Origin: Desulfoprunum benzoelyticum
Lineage (GTDB): Bacteria > Desulfobacterota > Desulfobulbia > Desulfobulbales > Desulfocapsaceae
DNA length: 64,000 bases
Direction: 5' to 3'
Assembly (NCBI RefSeq): GCF_014201505.1
Contig: NZ_JACHEO010000013.1
Location: 1-64,000 of the forward strand
In this document: positions 33,675-42,197 of the stretch, piece after piece
Layout of the letters: each line of letters opens with the position of its first letter
Position numbering within the stretch: the stretch's first letter is position 1
Notes under the pieces: generated by a model
Seen by the model: the letters and a program-made list of their open reading frames with translations, nothing else
Database searches by the model: none
What the model was told of the DNA's origin: nothing
Made by a program: the position numbers and the translations under genes

Positions 33675-33992
33675 GCTTCCTAATGAAAGCGAATTCTTAA
33701 CGGTCCATAAACTGCCCATTTTAACCCCACAATGCAATTCTTGACAGACTAAAGTGGGTATTATTGAACCATACTCCCCACCTACATGCCTTAATACGAC
33801 CTGCCCTACCGCACACTTAATATTTTTAAAACTTAGTTATTACAGGTATATATATTGATTTTGAGCCGGCATGACAGCGTGATGGCATCATGTTTGCTCT
33901 ATCCTAAGACAAAGCCAAATGGCTTTCAGAAAGCGGCCGCTTTTTTGATTGGGAACAACAAATCGCAACGTATTACATAATGGAGGCACAAA
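33675..33992 (+). promoter_or_regulatory. regulatory gap with sigma-54 promoter for the rightward arm
   Basis: TGGCATC-ATGT-TTGCT at 33883-33898 matches the sigma-54 consensus with GG and GC ten bases apart; a start near 33909 leaves an 84-base leader before the ZraP-like gene. About 110-140 bases upstream, AGTGGGTAT and ATACTCCCCACCT (around 33749-33783) form an imperfect dyad that could be the enhancer bound by the ZraR-type activator. The promoter is well supported; the enhancer is inference. Confidence 0.7.
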
Positions 33993-34466
33993 ATGAAACG
34001 AAATACCAAAGGGATTATGATGCTGGCCGTATTGGCCGTTTTTGGATTCTCAACCATCGCGCTTGCCGGTTGGGGCGACGGATACGGACATATGATGGGG
34101 CCCGGCATGATGGGGCCTGGCTGGCAGCAGGGAAGTGGCTATTACGGAAATCTTTCCGCAGATGAAATCGCGAAACTGGAACAGCAGCGCGCAGAATTCT
34201 TCCGGGCGACAGAAAATACCAGGCAACAGCTGTATGAGAAGAATCTGGCTCTGCAAAGCGAACTGGCTAAAGAAAATCCGGACACCGCCAAGGCATCAAA
34301 GCTTCAGGGCGAAATTTCCAAGCTGCAAAGCGATCTTGATCAAAAACGATTGGAGTATGATATCCAGGCCCGCAAATCAGCACCCAACTACAACCGCGGC
34401 TATAGAGGAGGATACGGTTCGATGATGGGTTACGGCCCCCGCGGTGGCGGATATTGCGGGTGGTAA
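33993..34466 (+). CDS. ZraP-like periplasmic metal-binding protein, Met/Gly-rich
   Basis: 157-residue exported protein of the ZraP/heavy-metal resistance family. Signal peptide ending IALAGWG; then the methionine motif HMMGPGMMGPGW (likely Cu/Ag binding), a long helical hairpin (ADEIAKLEQQRAEFFRATENTRQ, LQGEISKLQSDLDQKRLEYDI) and a glycine/aromatic tail YGPRGGGYCGW. A GGAGG ribosome site precedes ATG. It is 26% longer than its counterpart at 29849-30217 and shares the ..GYxxW tail. First gene behind the sigma-54 promoter at 33883-33898. Confidence 0.88.
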   Translation: MKRNTKGIMMLAVLAVFGFSTIALAGWGDGYGHMMGPGMMGPGWQQGSGYYGNLSADEIAKLEQQRAEFFRATENTRQQLYEKNLALQSELAKENPDTAKASKLQGEISKLQSDLDQKRLEYDIQARKSAPNYNRGYRGGYGSMMGYGPRGGGYCGW

Positions 34467-34593
34467 GCCAAGACGCAACGAAAATGGTATGACAGGGCGG
34501 TAAACGCCGCCCTGTCATGCACTAAACCAACAGGGAATCCGCAGGTGACTGCATCAAAGGACGACGCGATAGAATCGATAGAAAGGTGAGCTG

Positions 34594-34854
34594 ATGAAAA
34601 GGAATTTTTTGAAAACAGCGATAAAGCCAATCATGCTTGTCGCAATTGTGGGTCTTGCACTAACGGTGCTGGCTGGCTGCGGAATCGGCCATGGGCCATA
34701 CCGGAATGGTTACAATAATTATCATGGTGCTGGAAGCGGCGATGATTACCGAAATAGTGGCTCCTACGGAGCTACGTATGATCCCGACGGCAGAGTCTAC
34801 CACCGTCGCATACCTGGCTACGGGGACGGCCGAGGTGGATATTGCGGATGGTGA
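34594..34854 (+). CDS. small Gly/Tyr-rich lipoprotein
   Basis: 86-residue predicted lipoprotein: signal peptide with lipobox LAGC (Cys at about residue 29), followed by a low-complexity Gly/Tyr/His/Asn segment (HGPYRNGYNNYHG) and the tail GRGGYCGW, shared with the preceding ZraP-like protein. Function unknown; the tail, His content and position in the sigma-54 arm suggest periplasmic metal handling. Ribosome site AGGTGAG lies before ATG. Confidence 0.75.
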   Translation: MKRNFLKTAIKPIMLVAIVGLALTVLAGCGIGHGPYRNGYNNYHGAGSGDDYRNSGSYGATYDPDGRVYHRRIPGYGDGRGGYCGW

Positions 34855-34899
34855 TGGAGTTAACTCTTCTCAGATTATATTGGCATTGAGGCAAAAGCT

Positions 34900-35265
34900 A
34901 TGATCGCTAAATATTTTAATTACAAGGCATTGTTAGGGCTTCTTGCGATATGGGGTCTGAACAATATTTTGTTAAGTCCCGCATTCGCCCAATCCGGCGG
35001 GTACCGGAACTGGCACATGGGACGATGGATGATGGGCGACTGGGGAATGGGGTGGTTCGGTATGATATTCATGTTACTTTTTTGGGTTTTAGTCATCGTC
35101 GGAATCGTTTTTCTGATTCGCTGGCTGGTTCAAAACACGGGCGGCAGAAGTTCCTCCGGTGTCGGCACAAGTTCTCAGGCAATGGATATTTTAAAGGAAC
35201 GCTATGCCAAAGGAGAAATCACCCACGATGAATTTGAGTCCATGAAAAAAGAGATACTCCGATAG
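34900..35265 (+). CDS. SHOCT-domain membrane protein
   Basis: 121-residue protein with a signal-like N-terminus ([22 protein letters not shown]), a Met/Trp/Gly-rich stretch ([17 protein letters not shown]), one hydrophobic helix ([22 protein letters not shown]) and a SHOCT domain at the C-terminus ([21 protein letters not shown]). It parallels the SHOCT protein of the leftward arm. Function unknown; the methionines outside the membrane suggest soft-metal contact. The multicopper oxidase gene starts 20 bases downstream. Confidence 0.83.
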   Translation: MIAKYFNYKALLGLLAIWGLNNILLSPAFAQSGGYRNWHMGRWMMGDWGMGWFGMIFMLLFWVLVIVGIVFLIRWLVQNTGGRSSSGVGTSSQAMDILKERYAKGEITHDEFESMKKEILR

Positions 35266-35284
35266 GCCCCACAGGAGACCGACA

Positions 35285-36868
35285 ATGAGAAGCAGAAACA
35301 CAGACCTGGGATTCGATAGCAGGCATTCCAGAAGGCAATTTTTGAAGTTGGCCGGCTATGGAACCCTAGGATTGATGGCAGGCGGGCTCTGGCCTGGATT
35401 CGATGGTTTCGCAGCCGGACAAACTCCTGATACAGAATTCATCCCCGACCTCGACATCACCCTTTCCGCCCGCCCCGGCGAGGTCCCCGTTTTGCCGGGC
35501 GATCCCACTGGAGTTTGGCGCTACCATGCGACGGTGCACAAAGGCGACCGTGCTAGAATCGCTGAAATACCCCGCAGCTATCTTGGCCCGATCATTAAAG
35601 TCAATCAGGGTGAAAAAATACGGGTTCGCTTCAGAAACGCCATCCCTGAAGAGTCTATTGTGCATTGGCACGGCCTGCATGTGCCCGCGATCATGGACGG
35701 ACACCCGCGCTATGTCGTTCCGCAGGGGCAATCCTACTTGTATGAGTTCGAAGTCAAGAATAGAGCCGGCACCTATTGGTATCATCCACACCCACACGGC
35801 AGAACCGGCCCACAGGTGTATCGTGGTCTGGCAGGCCTATTTCTCGTGTCCGACGAGGAAGAGCAAGCTGTTGGCTTGCCCGATGGCGAATATGATGTTC
35901 CACTGGTGATTCAGGACCGAACATTCGATTCAGGTAATCAGCTGGTGTACATGTCGGGCCACAGAATGGAGCGGATGACCGGTTTTTTGGGCGATATGAT
36001 AATGGTTAACGGGCTGCCGGATTTCACGCTCCCCGTATCGACCGGTGCCTATCGGTTACGCCTGCTGAATGGCTCCAATTCTCGTATTTATAAGTTGGCG
36101 TGGGAAGACGGCCGGCCGCTGACCATTATTGGTACGGACGGTGGATTCCTGGAAAGGCCGGTCTTCAGAAGGTATGTGTTTTTAAGCCCGGGAGAACGGT
36201 TGGAGATCTGGGCCGATTTCAGCGACAATCCGGTCGGGTATACGACATCCCTTTTGAGCCTTCCCTTCGATGTCGGTGGCATGGGTGGGGGGCGAATGGG
36301 CCGCGGCATGATGATGGGCGGACGAACGGGCCAAAATCTAAACCTTCCAAATGGTGCTGCCTTTTCCGTATTCAAAGTGAAGGTCATCCGACCTGTCAAA
36401 ACAATTTACCGTCTCCCGGAGACACTTTCCGAGATCGGGCCTGCTAGTCCTAAAGACGCTGTGAACTATTTTCGTCCCCGGCAATTTTATCTCACGATGC
36501 GGCATATGCAATGGACGATCAACGGGCGGGTGTTTCAAATGGAGGAGGTGGCAGACGACGAGATGGTCCAGTTGGATTCAACCGAGATTTGGGAATTCAA
36601 CAACACCGGGGGTGGTATGATGAATATGATGAACATGCCCCATCCCATTCACCTGCATGGCAAGCAGTTCCGCGTTATTGAACGCAGCGGCGTTGCACAT
36701 GAAGGCTATGTGGATGAAGGATGGAAAGATACGGTTTTGCTGATGCCCGGTGAACGGATCAGAATATTAGTTGATTTTGATGATTATCCAGGAATGTTTT
36801 TGTACCATTGTCACAACCTGGAACATGAAGATATGGGCATGATGCGCAATTATTTTGTGAGGGCATAG
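35285..36868 (+). CDS. Tat-exported multicopper oxidase (CueO/CopA-like)
   Basis: Multicopper oxidase of 527 residues, probably oxidising Cu(I) or another metal in the periplasm. A twin-arginine signal (SRRQFLKLAG) leads, and all four copper-ligand blocks are present in order: HWHGLHVP, YHPHPHG, HPIHLHGKQF and HCHNLEHEDMGMM with the axial Met. Between domains 2 and 3 lies a Met/Gly-rich insert, GGRMGRGMMMGG (about residues 332-348), similar in kind to the CueO substrate-binding insert. The length is normal. It is last in the sigma-54-controlled rightward arm. An oxygen-using oxidase in a presumed anaerobe fits protection during oxygen exposure. Confidence 0.92.
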   Translation: MRSRNTDLGFDSRHSRRQFLKLAGYGTLGLMAGGLWPGFDGFAAGQTPDTEFIPDLDITLSARPGEVPVLPGDPTGVWRYHATVHKGDRARIAEIPRSYLGPIIKVNQGEKIRVRFRNAIPEESIVHWHGLHVPAIMDGHPRYVVPQGQSYLYEFEVKNRAGTYWYHPHPHGRTGPQVYRGLAGLFLVSDEEEQAVGLPDGEYDVPLVIQDRTFDSGNQLVYMSGHRMERMTGFLGDMIMVNGLPDFTLPVSTGAYRLRLLNGSNSRIYKLAWEDGRPLTIIGTDGGFLERPVFRRYVFLSPGERLEIWADFSDNPVGYTTSLLSLPFDVGGMGGGRMGRGMMMGGRTGQNLNLPNGAAFSVFKVKVIRPVKTIYRLPETLSEIGPASPKDAVNYFRPRQFYLTMRHMQWTINGRVFQMEEVADDEMVQLDSTEIWEFNNTGGGMMNMMNMPHPIHLHGKQFRVIERSGVAHEGYVDEGWKDTVLLMPGERIRILVDFDDYPGMFLYHCHNLEHEDMGMMRNYFVRA

Positions 36869-36976
36869 TCGCCACTATTGTCTTTCCTTAACTTCCCTCT
36901 TCAGTTCTTTTGTTGTTCACAGGTAGACTCCAAATAATTTGTTTACGTTTATCAGCCTTCATACCGTACAAAATGC

Positions 36977-39940
36977 TCATGCCTGATAAGTGACCCCGAA
37001 CACCGTGTCCGAAAGCCATTTTTTGAACGACGGGTTGTCGCTGAACTGCTTGAACAGCTCGGTGTGGTCGGACAAGAGGTCGATCATGACGCGCTGTAGC
37101 GCTGCGTCGTGTTCAATCCGGGCGGTCTTCTTATCGTTGTTCTTCATGGCGTTCTGGTAGGCGGCGTCCGCTGCGACCTTGGCCGGGATCTCCTCGGCGA
37201 TGACCTGGCGGATCTTGTCGCCGTCTTTCCAATCGATGTTGCCGAACTGGTCGTTGAACGCCTTGATGATGTTGCTCAGTTGGTCCAGCTCCGGTTCCGG
37301 TTTGCGGCCACCACCGGTGGTCGGCACCGGTCCGATTTCGGCATCCTGATCCGGAAGACCGATCTTCAGGCTGGTTTTCACCTCGACACGGTAGCTGTCC
37401 ATGTCGATGGCCTCCAGGATGCCCCGGGACAGGTCCTCTTCCTTGGGCGCGGGGAGCTTCGGGATCAAGAAATTCAGGAAGATCGACAGCTTCTCCCAGT
37501 CGGCATTCGAGTACGGCAGGATCGAGGCCAGAAATCCGTAGGTGCGCACGAAGGCCTTGGCCTTGCCCTTGAAGTCCACCTGGCCATCTTCGTCGAGATC
37601 GGCGTTGTAGGTGGCCACGCAGGCGTCCAGGATCGGGTCAAGCTTGTCACGGTCTGCGCCATTCAGATAGAGCCCCACCAGCTCGTCGATTTGCGTCTGC
37701 GAATAGACCTGGTAGCCGTCCAGATCCGATTTCAGGTCGTGCAGCTTGTTGGGGTCGGTCTCGTCACTGAGGATGGTGGTGCGGTAATAGGGCTCGAACG
37801 ACTTCTGGATGGTCTCCGAGTCGTTGTAGAAATCGAGCACAAAGGTGTCGTGCTTCTGCGGATGGGCGCGATTGAGCCGCGAGAGGGTCTGCACCGCCTT
37901 GATGCCGGAGAGCGCCTTATCCACGTACATGGTGTGCAGCAGCGGTTCGTCGTAGCCGGTCTGGAACTTGTCGGCGACGATCAGGAAGCGGAAAGGGTCC
38001 TGCTGCACCTTGTCCGGGATCTGGCTGCTGGGGAAGCCGTTCAGCGTCGCTTCGGTGACCTTCTTGCCGCCCCAGTCTTTATGATGAAATTCGTGCTCCC
38101 CGGAAAAGGCCACGATGGGCGCGTAAGGGCTTTTGCGCTCCTTGAGGTAGTCCCTGAAGGCGTGGAAATACTGTATGGCCCGCTCGATACCGTTGGTGAT
38201 GACCATGGCCCGAGCCTGCCCGCCGATCTTGCGGTGGCCGATCACCTGGGCATGGAAGTGGTCCACCATGATCTCCGCCTTCTCGCGGATGGCGTGCTCA
38301 TGGGACTCCACATAGCGGCGCAGCTTTTTCTGGGCCTTGTTGGCGTCGAAGAGCGGGTCGTCCTCCACGGTCTTGGCCAGGCGGTAATAACTCTCCACCG
38401 GGGTGTAGTTCTTCAGCACATCGAGGATGAAGCCCTCCTGGATGGCCTGTTTCATCGTGTAGCTGTGGAACGGGTGGTGCTTCACGGTGCCGTCGGGCTG
38501 CGGGTCCGGCTCGCCGAAGATCTCCAGAGTCTTGTTCTTGGGAGTCGCGGTGAAGGCAAAGTAGCTGGCGTTGGTCACCATCTTCCGGCCTTCCATGATC
38601 TTGTTGATCTTGTCCTCGGCATCCAGTTCATCCCATTCCGCCTTGTATTCACCCGGCTTTTCCGCAACGGCCATGTTCATGGCAGCGGTGGTTTTGCCGC
38701 CCTGGCTGGAATGGGCCTCGTCGATGATGATGGCGAATTTGCTCTGGCGGTGTTCATCGCCGATCTCATCGAGGATGAACGGGAACTTCTGTACCGTGGT
38801 GATGATGATTTTCTTACCGGCCTTGAGGAATTTGCGCAGGTCACCGGAATGCTCGGCATGGCCGACGGTGGCGGAGACCTGGGCGAACTGCTTGATGGTG
38901 TCGCGGATCTGCTTGTCGAGCACCCGCCGGTCGGTGACCACGATGACCGAATCGAACAACGCCTTGCTCTCATGCTCCAGCCCCACGAGCTGGTGCGCCA
39001 GCCAGGCGATGGAGTTACTTTTGCCGCTGCCCGCCGAGTGCTGGATCAGGTAGCGCCTGCCGATGCCGCTCTCGGCGGCATTGGCCAGCAGCATGCGCAC
39101 CACCTTTAACTGGTGGTAGCGAGGGAAGATCTGCTTGTACCTCTTTTTGCCGGTCTTCTCGTCCTTTTCCTCCACCACCTGGGCGTAGTTTTCCAGGATA
39201 TCGGTCAGGCCCTCTTTGGAGAGGGTCTCCTTCCACAGGTAGTCGGTGGCGAGCCCGGCCGGGTTGGGCGGATTGCCAGCGCCGTCGTTGTAGCCTTTGT
39301 CGAAGGGCAGAAACCACGAGCCCTTGCCCTTGAGGTGGGTGCAGAAACGCACCTCGTGATCGTCCACGGCAAAATGGACGACGCAACGGCCGAACTGGAA
39401 CAGCAGCTCCTTCGGGTCACGGTCGCGCTGGTACTGCTGCACGGCATCGAGCACCGTCTGCTTGGTGAGCTTATTTTTGAGTTCGAAAGTGGCGATGGGC
39501 AGGCCGTTGATGAACACGGCCATGTCGAGGGAAAGCGCAGTCTCGTTGCGGCTGTAGCGGAGCTGGCGGGTGACGCTGAAGATGTTGGCCGCGAACCGTT
39601 CGGCCGCCTTCACGTTGCCCGGCGTCGGCGTGCCGTAGAAAAGGTCCACATGGGCCGGGCCGTGCTTGATGCCGCCGCGCAGCACGTCCACCACACCGCG
39701 CTTGGCGATCTCGCCCTGCAGGCGGTGCAGGAACTGGGTGCGCTTGGGGCCTTCCTCGTCGATGCCAAGAGCCTCATAGGTGTCGGGCTGGGTGGCGGAG
39801 AGGAATTGCAGCAGCTTGGCCCGGCCGACGGCGTGTTCCCGGTCGTAGTCATGCGGGTCGCCCTGAACGTATCCAGCCTCGTTGACCAGCGATTGGACAA
39901 TGAGGCTTTCCAGCCCTTTTTCGGTGGTATCCGTCGTCAT
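36977..39940 (-). CDS. hsdR: type I restriction enzyme R subunit
   Basis: Restriction and translocation subunit of a type I R-M system, 987 residues. N-terminal nuclease region (DLFYGTP... then AVFINGLPIATFELKNKL, the ExK-type motif), SF2 helicase Walker A HSAGSGKSNSIAWL, DEAH box IIDEAHSSQGG, motif III FAFTATPKNKTLE, motif VI region QTLSRLNRAHPQK, and a C-terminal HsdM-contacting domain. The start at MTTDTTEKGLESLI is chosen because the extension to 40009 adds sequence without family similarity. It follows hsdM-hsdS in the same direction, separated by the zeta-type toxin gene and a small gene. Confidence 0.94.
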   Translation of the reverse strand: MTTDTTEKGLESLIVQSLVNEAGYVQGDPHDYDREHAVGRAKLLQFLSATQPDTYEALGIDEEGPKRTQFLHRLQGEIAKRGVVDVLRGGIKHGPAHVDLFYGTPTPGNVKAAERFAANIFSVTRQLRYSRNETALSLDMAVFINGLPIATFELKNKLTKQTVLDAVQQYQRDRDPKELLFQFGRCVVHFAVDDHEVRFCTHLKGKGSWFLPFDKGYNDGAGNPPNPAGLATDYLWKETLSKEGLTDILENYAQVVEEKDEKTGKKRYKQIFPRYHQLKVVRMLLANAAESGIGRRYLIQHSAGSGKSNSIAWLAHQLVGLEHESKALFDSVIVVTDRRVLDKQIRDTIKQFAQVSATVGHAEHSGDLRKFLKAGKKIIITTVQKFPFILDEIGDEHRQSKFAIIIDEAHSSQGGKTTAAMNMAVAEKPGEYKAEWDELDAEDKINKIMEGRKMVTNASYFAFTATPKNKTLEIFGEPDPQPDGTVKHHPFHSYTMKQAIQEGFILDVLKNYTPVESYYRLAKTVEDDPLFDANKAQKKLRRYVESHEHAIREKAEIMVDHFHAQVIGHRKIGGQARAMVITNGIERAIQYFHAFRDYLKERKSPYAPIVAFSGEHEFHHKDWGGKKVTEATLNGFPSSQIPDKVQQDPFRFLIVADKFQTGYDEPLLHTMYVDKALSGIKAVQTLSRLNRAHPQKHDTFVLDFYNDSETIQKSFEPYYRTTILSDETDPNKLHDLKSDLDGYQVYSQTQIDELVGLYLNGADRDKLDPILDACVATYNADLDEDGQVDFKGKAKAFVRTYGFLASILPYSNADWEKLSIFLNFLIPKLPAPKEEDLSRGILEAIDMDSYRVEVKTSLKIGLPDQDAEIGPVPTTGGGRKPEPELDQLSNIIKAFNDQFGNIDWKDGDKIRQVIAEEIPAKVAADAAYQNAMKNNDKKTARIEHDAALQRVMIDLLSDHTELFKQFSDNPSFKKWLSDTVFGVTYQA

Positions 39941-40067
39941 ATCAGTCCCCCGGCGCTGGCTCTCGTCCCAATTGAAGTGGGCAACAGACGATTGTACACT
40001 TTCTCGCACCGGTGGTGCGAGTTTTTCTGACTCGTTGTCGCGCTGCGGCGTGAATCAACTTCACGAA

Positions 40068-40259
40068 TCACTCGCCCACCGAGGTGTTCTGCCGCTCTTC
40101 GACGACCTGTCCATCCTTCCACAGCACAACGCCCGCGCCCACTTGCCTTGCCTTCTGCCGGGCCTTGGCCGCCGCCCGCTTCATAGCGATTTCCGCCGCT
40201 GCCAGGTCGGGGTCGCGTTTTTTATCGCCCTTGCCGGAATCAACCGTCTGCTTGCTCAT
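40068..40259 (-). CDS. small Lys/Arg-rich protein, 63 aa, partner of the zeta-type gene
   Basis: 63-residue protein, highly charged in the N-terminal half (KGDKKRDPDLAAAEIAMKRAAAKARQKARQ) and ending VVLWKDGQVVEERQ. Its ATG overlaps the stop of the zeta-type kinase gene (ATGA), so it is co-translated. It could be an antidote, but classical epsilon antitoxin features are not seen and the antidote usually precedes the toxin. No family recognised. Confidence 0.65.
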   Translation of the reverse strand: MSKQTVDSGKGDKKRDPDLAAAEIAMKRAAAKARQKARQVGAGVVLWKDGQVVEERQNTSVGE

Positions 40260-40798
40260 GCTTTCACTCCTTCTTGGATCAGCACCGGCTCGCCGCCGGA
40301 ATTGTCATAAAGCGCCCATTCATCGACCAGCGGTTTGTACAGCGTTTCGAAATTACGCAGCCCGGCCGCGAAACGCCGCCGGATGACCGGCTCGGGGATG
40401 TTGTGGCCGCCCTCGCGCACCCGTTGCCGTACCCGGGCCACGGCCAGTTCCGGCGAGGCCAACCGCAGAAAGAACAGCTTGACGATGTAGCCCTGCTCCC
40501 GCCAGCCGGGAATGAGCCCGGCATAGCCCCGGCCGCTCAGGGTGGTCTCGAAGGCGAAGCTCTCGCCGCGCCGGACATGGTTGTAAATCTCCTCCAGCAT
40601 CAGCCGCCCGGCGCGAAAAGCCGCCCGCTCCGGCTCGAAGGGGGCGAGCCCGGCGGCTATGAGGTCGGCGTTGACGAAGGCCGGGCAGTGGGCCTCCATG
40701 GGCAGGAATTCCCCTGCAAAGGTGGTCTTTCCCGCGCCGTTCGGTCCCGCGATGATGATGATTTTTTTCTCCGGCTTGCTGGTGTCAGTCGGTTTCAT
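40256..40798 (-). CDS. zeta-toxin-like P-loop kinase
   Basis: P-loop protein of the zeta toxin/chloramphenicol-phosphotransferase-like group, 180 residues, possibly phosphorylating a sugar-nucleotide or other small molecule. Walker A is AGPNGAGKTTFAGEFL (about residues 18-25), followed by the family elements NADLIAAGLAPFEPERAAFRAGRLML and SFAFETTLSGRGYAGLI, then VARVRQRVREGGHNIPEPVIRRRF with arginines typical of the lid. The start MKPTDTSK overlaps the end of hsdS by 14 bases; an upstream extension lies inside hsdS. It sits within the R-M operon, as zeta-like genes often do. Confidence 0.85.
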   Translation of the reverse strand: MKPTDTSKPEKKIIIIAGPNGAGKTTFAGEFLPMEAHCPAFVNADLIAAGLAPFEPERAAFRAGRLMLEEIYNHVRRGESFAFETTLSGRGYAGLIPGWREQGYIVKLFFLRLASPELAVARVRQRVREGGHNIPEPVIRRRFAAGLRNFETLYKPLVDEWALYDNSGGEPVLIQEGVKA

Positions 40799-42197
40799 CC
40801 ATGTCCCCCTCGTCATCAATCTCGTCATCGGCATCGGCGGTGTCCTCTTCCAACGCCAGCAGTTCGTCCTCGGCAATCTCCGGCACCTCGATGCCGCGCA
40901 CATCCACATGACCGGTGACCACATCGGAAATCAGTCGGGTGCGGTATTCGCGCATCAATTCGATCTCACGTTGAGCGCGGGAAATGGCCTGGTCGATTTC
41001 CGCTGACTTTTCCTGGATGTGTTCAAGAATTTCCAGTTGCTCGTCAATTGGTGGCAGACCAATTGGATAATTTTTCACAAAATCCGATGGAATCCGCTGC
41101 TGGCCAGCCGCCCCGGTCATGTATTGTTCGCCCAGTAACAGGAACTGTTTGGTTGATGTGAGGAACCGGAGAAAAGCGCCGTCGATGGCCTTTGAAGGGC
41201 GAAGAACAATCAACTCGGTAGTACCAAAGCCGAAATCAGACTCAAGCCCTTTGAGGTAAGCTCCCTTGCCGTTTTCAAAACAGGGAGTGATTTTCGCGAC
41301 AACCACATCCCCGCGTCGGAAATAGTTAAAGCCATTCCAGACTTCGGACAGCGTGCGTTTTTCGGAGCAATCGATATCCCCATTGACGGAGATGTTCTCC
41401 ATGGGAAGAAAGACGACCTTTTCTTCATCCGCCGGATTCGCTCGTGTCTCAGATTTCGATGGATTGAAGCTGACCACGCGTTTGAGCTTCGTGGCATCCC
41501 AATGCTCCGGAATATCTCCGATCCATTCCACGCCGCTGGGCTTGAACTTGATCTTGGGATCAAGCCCCCGAGTCACGGCCTGGTTGATGACGTTCTGCTT
41601 CTGCTCCTTGAGCAGTCCGATGAGCCGCCGCTTGTTGCGGATGAACCGCTGAGCCTTGCTGCCGACCGCATCAAGAAAGCTGGTGATGTGCCGCTGTTCC
41701 TCAATCGAAGGAACTGGCGACGGCATGCGCTTGAAATCCTGCCAGTAAAGCCGGTTGCGGTCTTTCACGATGCCCCGCGAATAGGCATCCACCTCGTTCA
41801 TGTAGGAAGCAGTGCGGAACAGATAGCTGAAATAGCGGCAATCCACCTCCGGAAAGGGTCGCACAACGACATAAGCTGGGCTGACCAGCCCATCGACAGG
41901 CGCAACCCCAACGGCTCCCTGCCACATGCGCATCATGTTGTAGGCAATATCCCCCTGAGCCGCTCGCTTGTATTTTTCCCGGTCGGCCATCACCTGCTTG
42001 CGCTTCAGGTTCTCCATGTCGCGCACGCGGACACCGGTTTTCAATGAAACCTCAAGGATGGGCAGTTCCCCAAACCCAGTCTCGTTGCGCTGAGAGAACA
42101 GACGGCCATTCCGGAACAAATTCCAGTGAACCGGAATATCGCCCAAAAACGGCTGCCCGGAATCCTTGTATTCTGGATAAGGGGCCAGCTTCATCAC
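40785..42197 (-). CDS. hsdS: type I restriction-modification specificity subunit
   Basis: DNA-recognition subunit, 470 residues, with two target-recognition domains separated by conserved helical regions. TRD1 begins IPVHWNLFRNGRLFSQRNE and ends before the helix IEEQRHITSFLDAVGSKAQRFIRN; TRD2 begins IPEHWDATKLKRVVSF and ends before IDEQLEILEHIQEKSAEIDQAI. The paired WN/WD and EQ motifs are classical. The last 30 residues are very acidic (LALEEDTADADDEIDDEGD). The start overlaps hsdM by four bases. Which DNA sequence it recognises cannot be told by eye. Confidence 0.93.
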   Translation of the reverse strand: MMKLAPYPEYKDSGQPFLGDIPVHWNLFRNGRLFSQRNETGFGELPILEVSLKTGVRVRDMENLKRKQVMADREKYKRAAQGDIAYNMMRMWQGAVGVAPVDGLVSPAYVVVRPFPEVDCRYFSYLFRTASYMNEVDAYSRGIVKDRNRLYWQDFKRMPSPVPSIEEQRHITSFLDAVGSKAQRFIRNKRRLIGLLKEQKQNVINQAVTRGLDPKIKFKPSGVEWIGDIPEHWDATKLKRVVSFNPSKSETRANPADEEKVVFLPMENISVNGDIDCSEKRTLSEVWNGFNYFRRGDVVVAKITPCFENGKGAYLKGLESDFGFGTTELIVLRPSKAIDGAFLRFLTSTKQFLLLGEQYMTGAAGQQRIPSDFVKNYPIGLPPIDEQLEILEHIQEKSAEIDQAISRAQREIELMREYRTRLISDVVTGHVDVRGIEVPEIAEDELLALEEDTADADDEIDDEGDMDETD

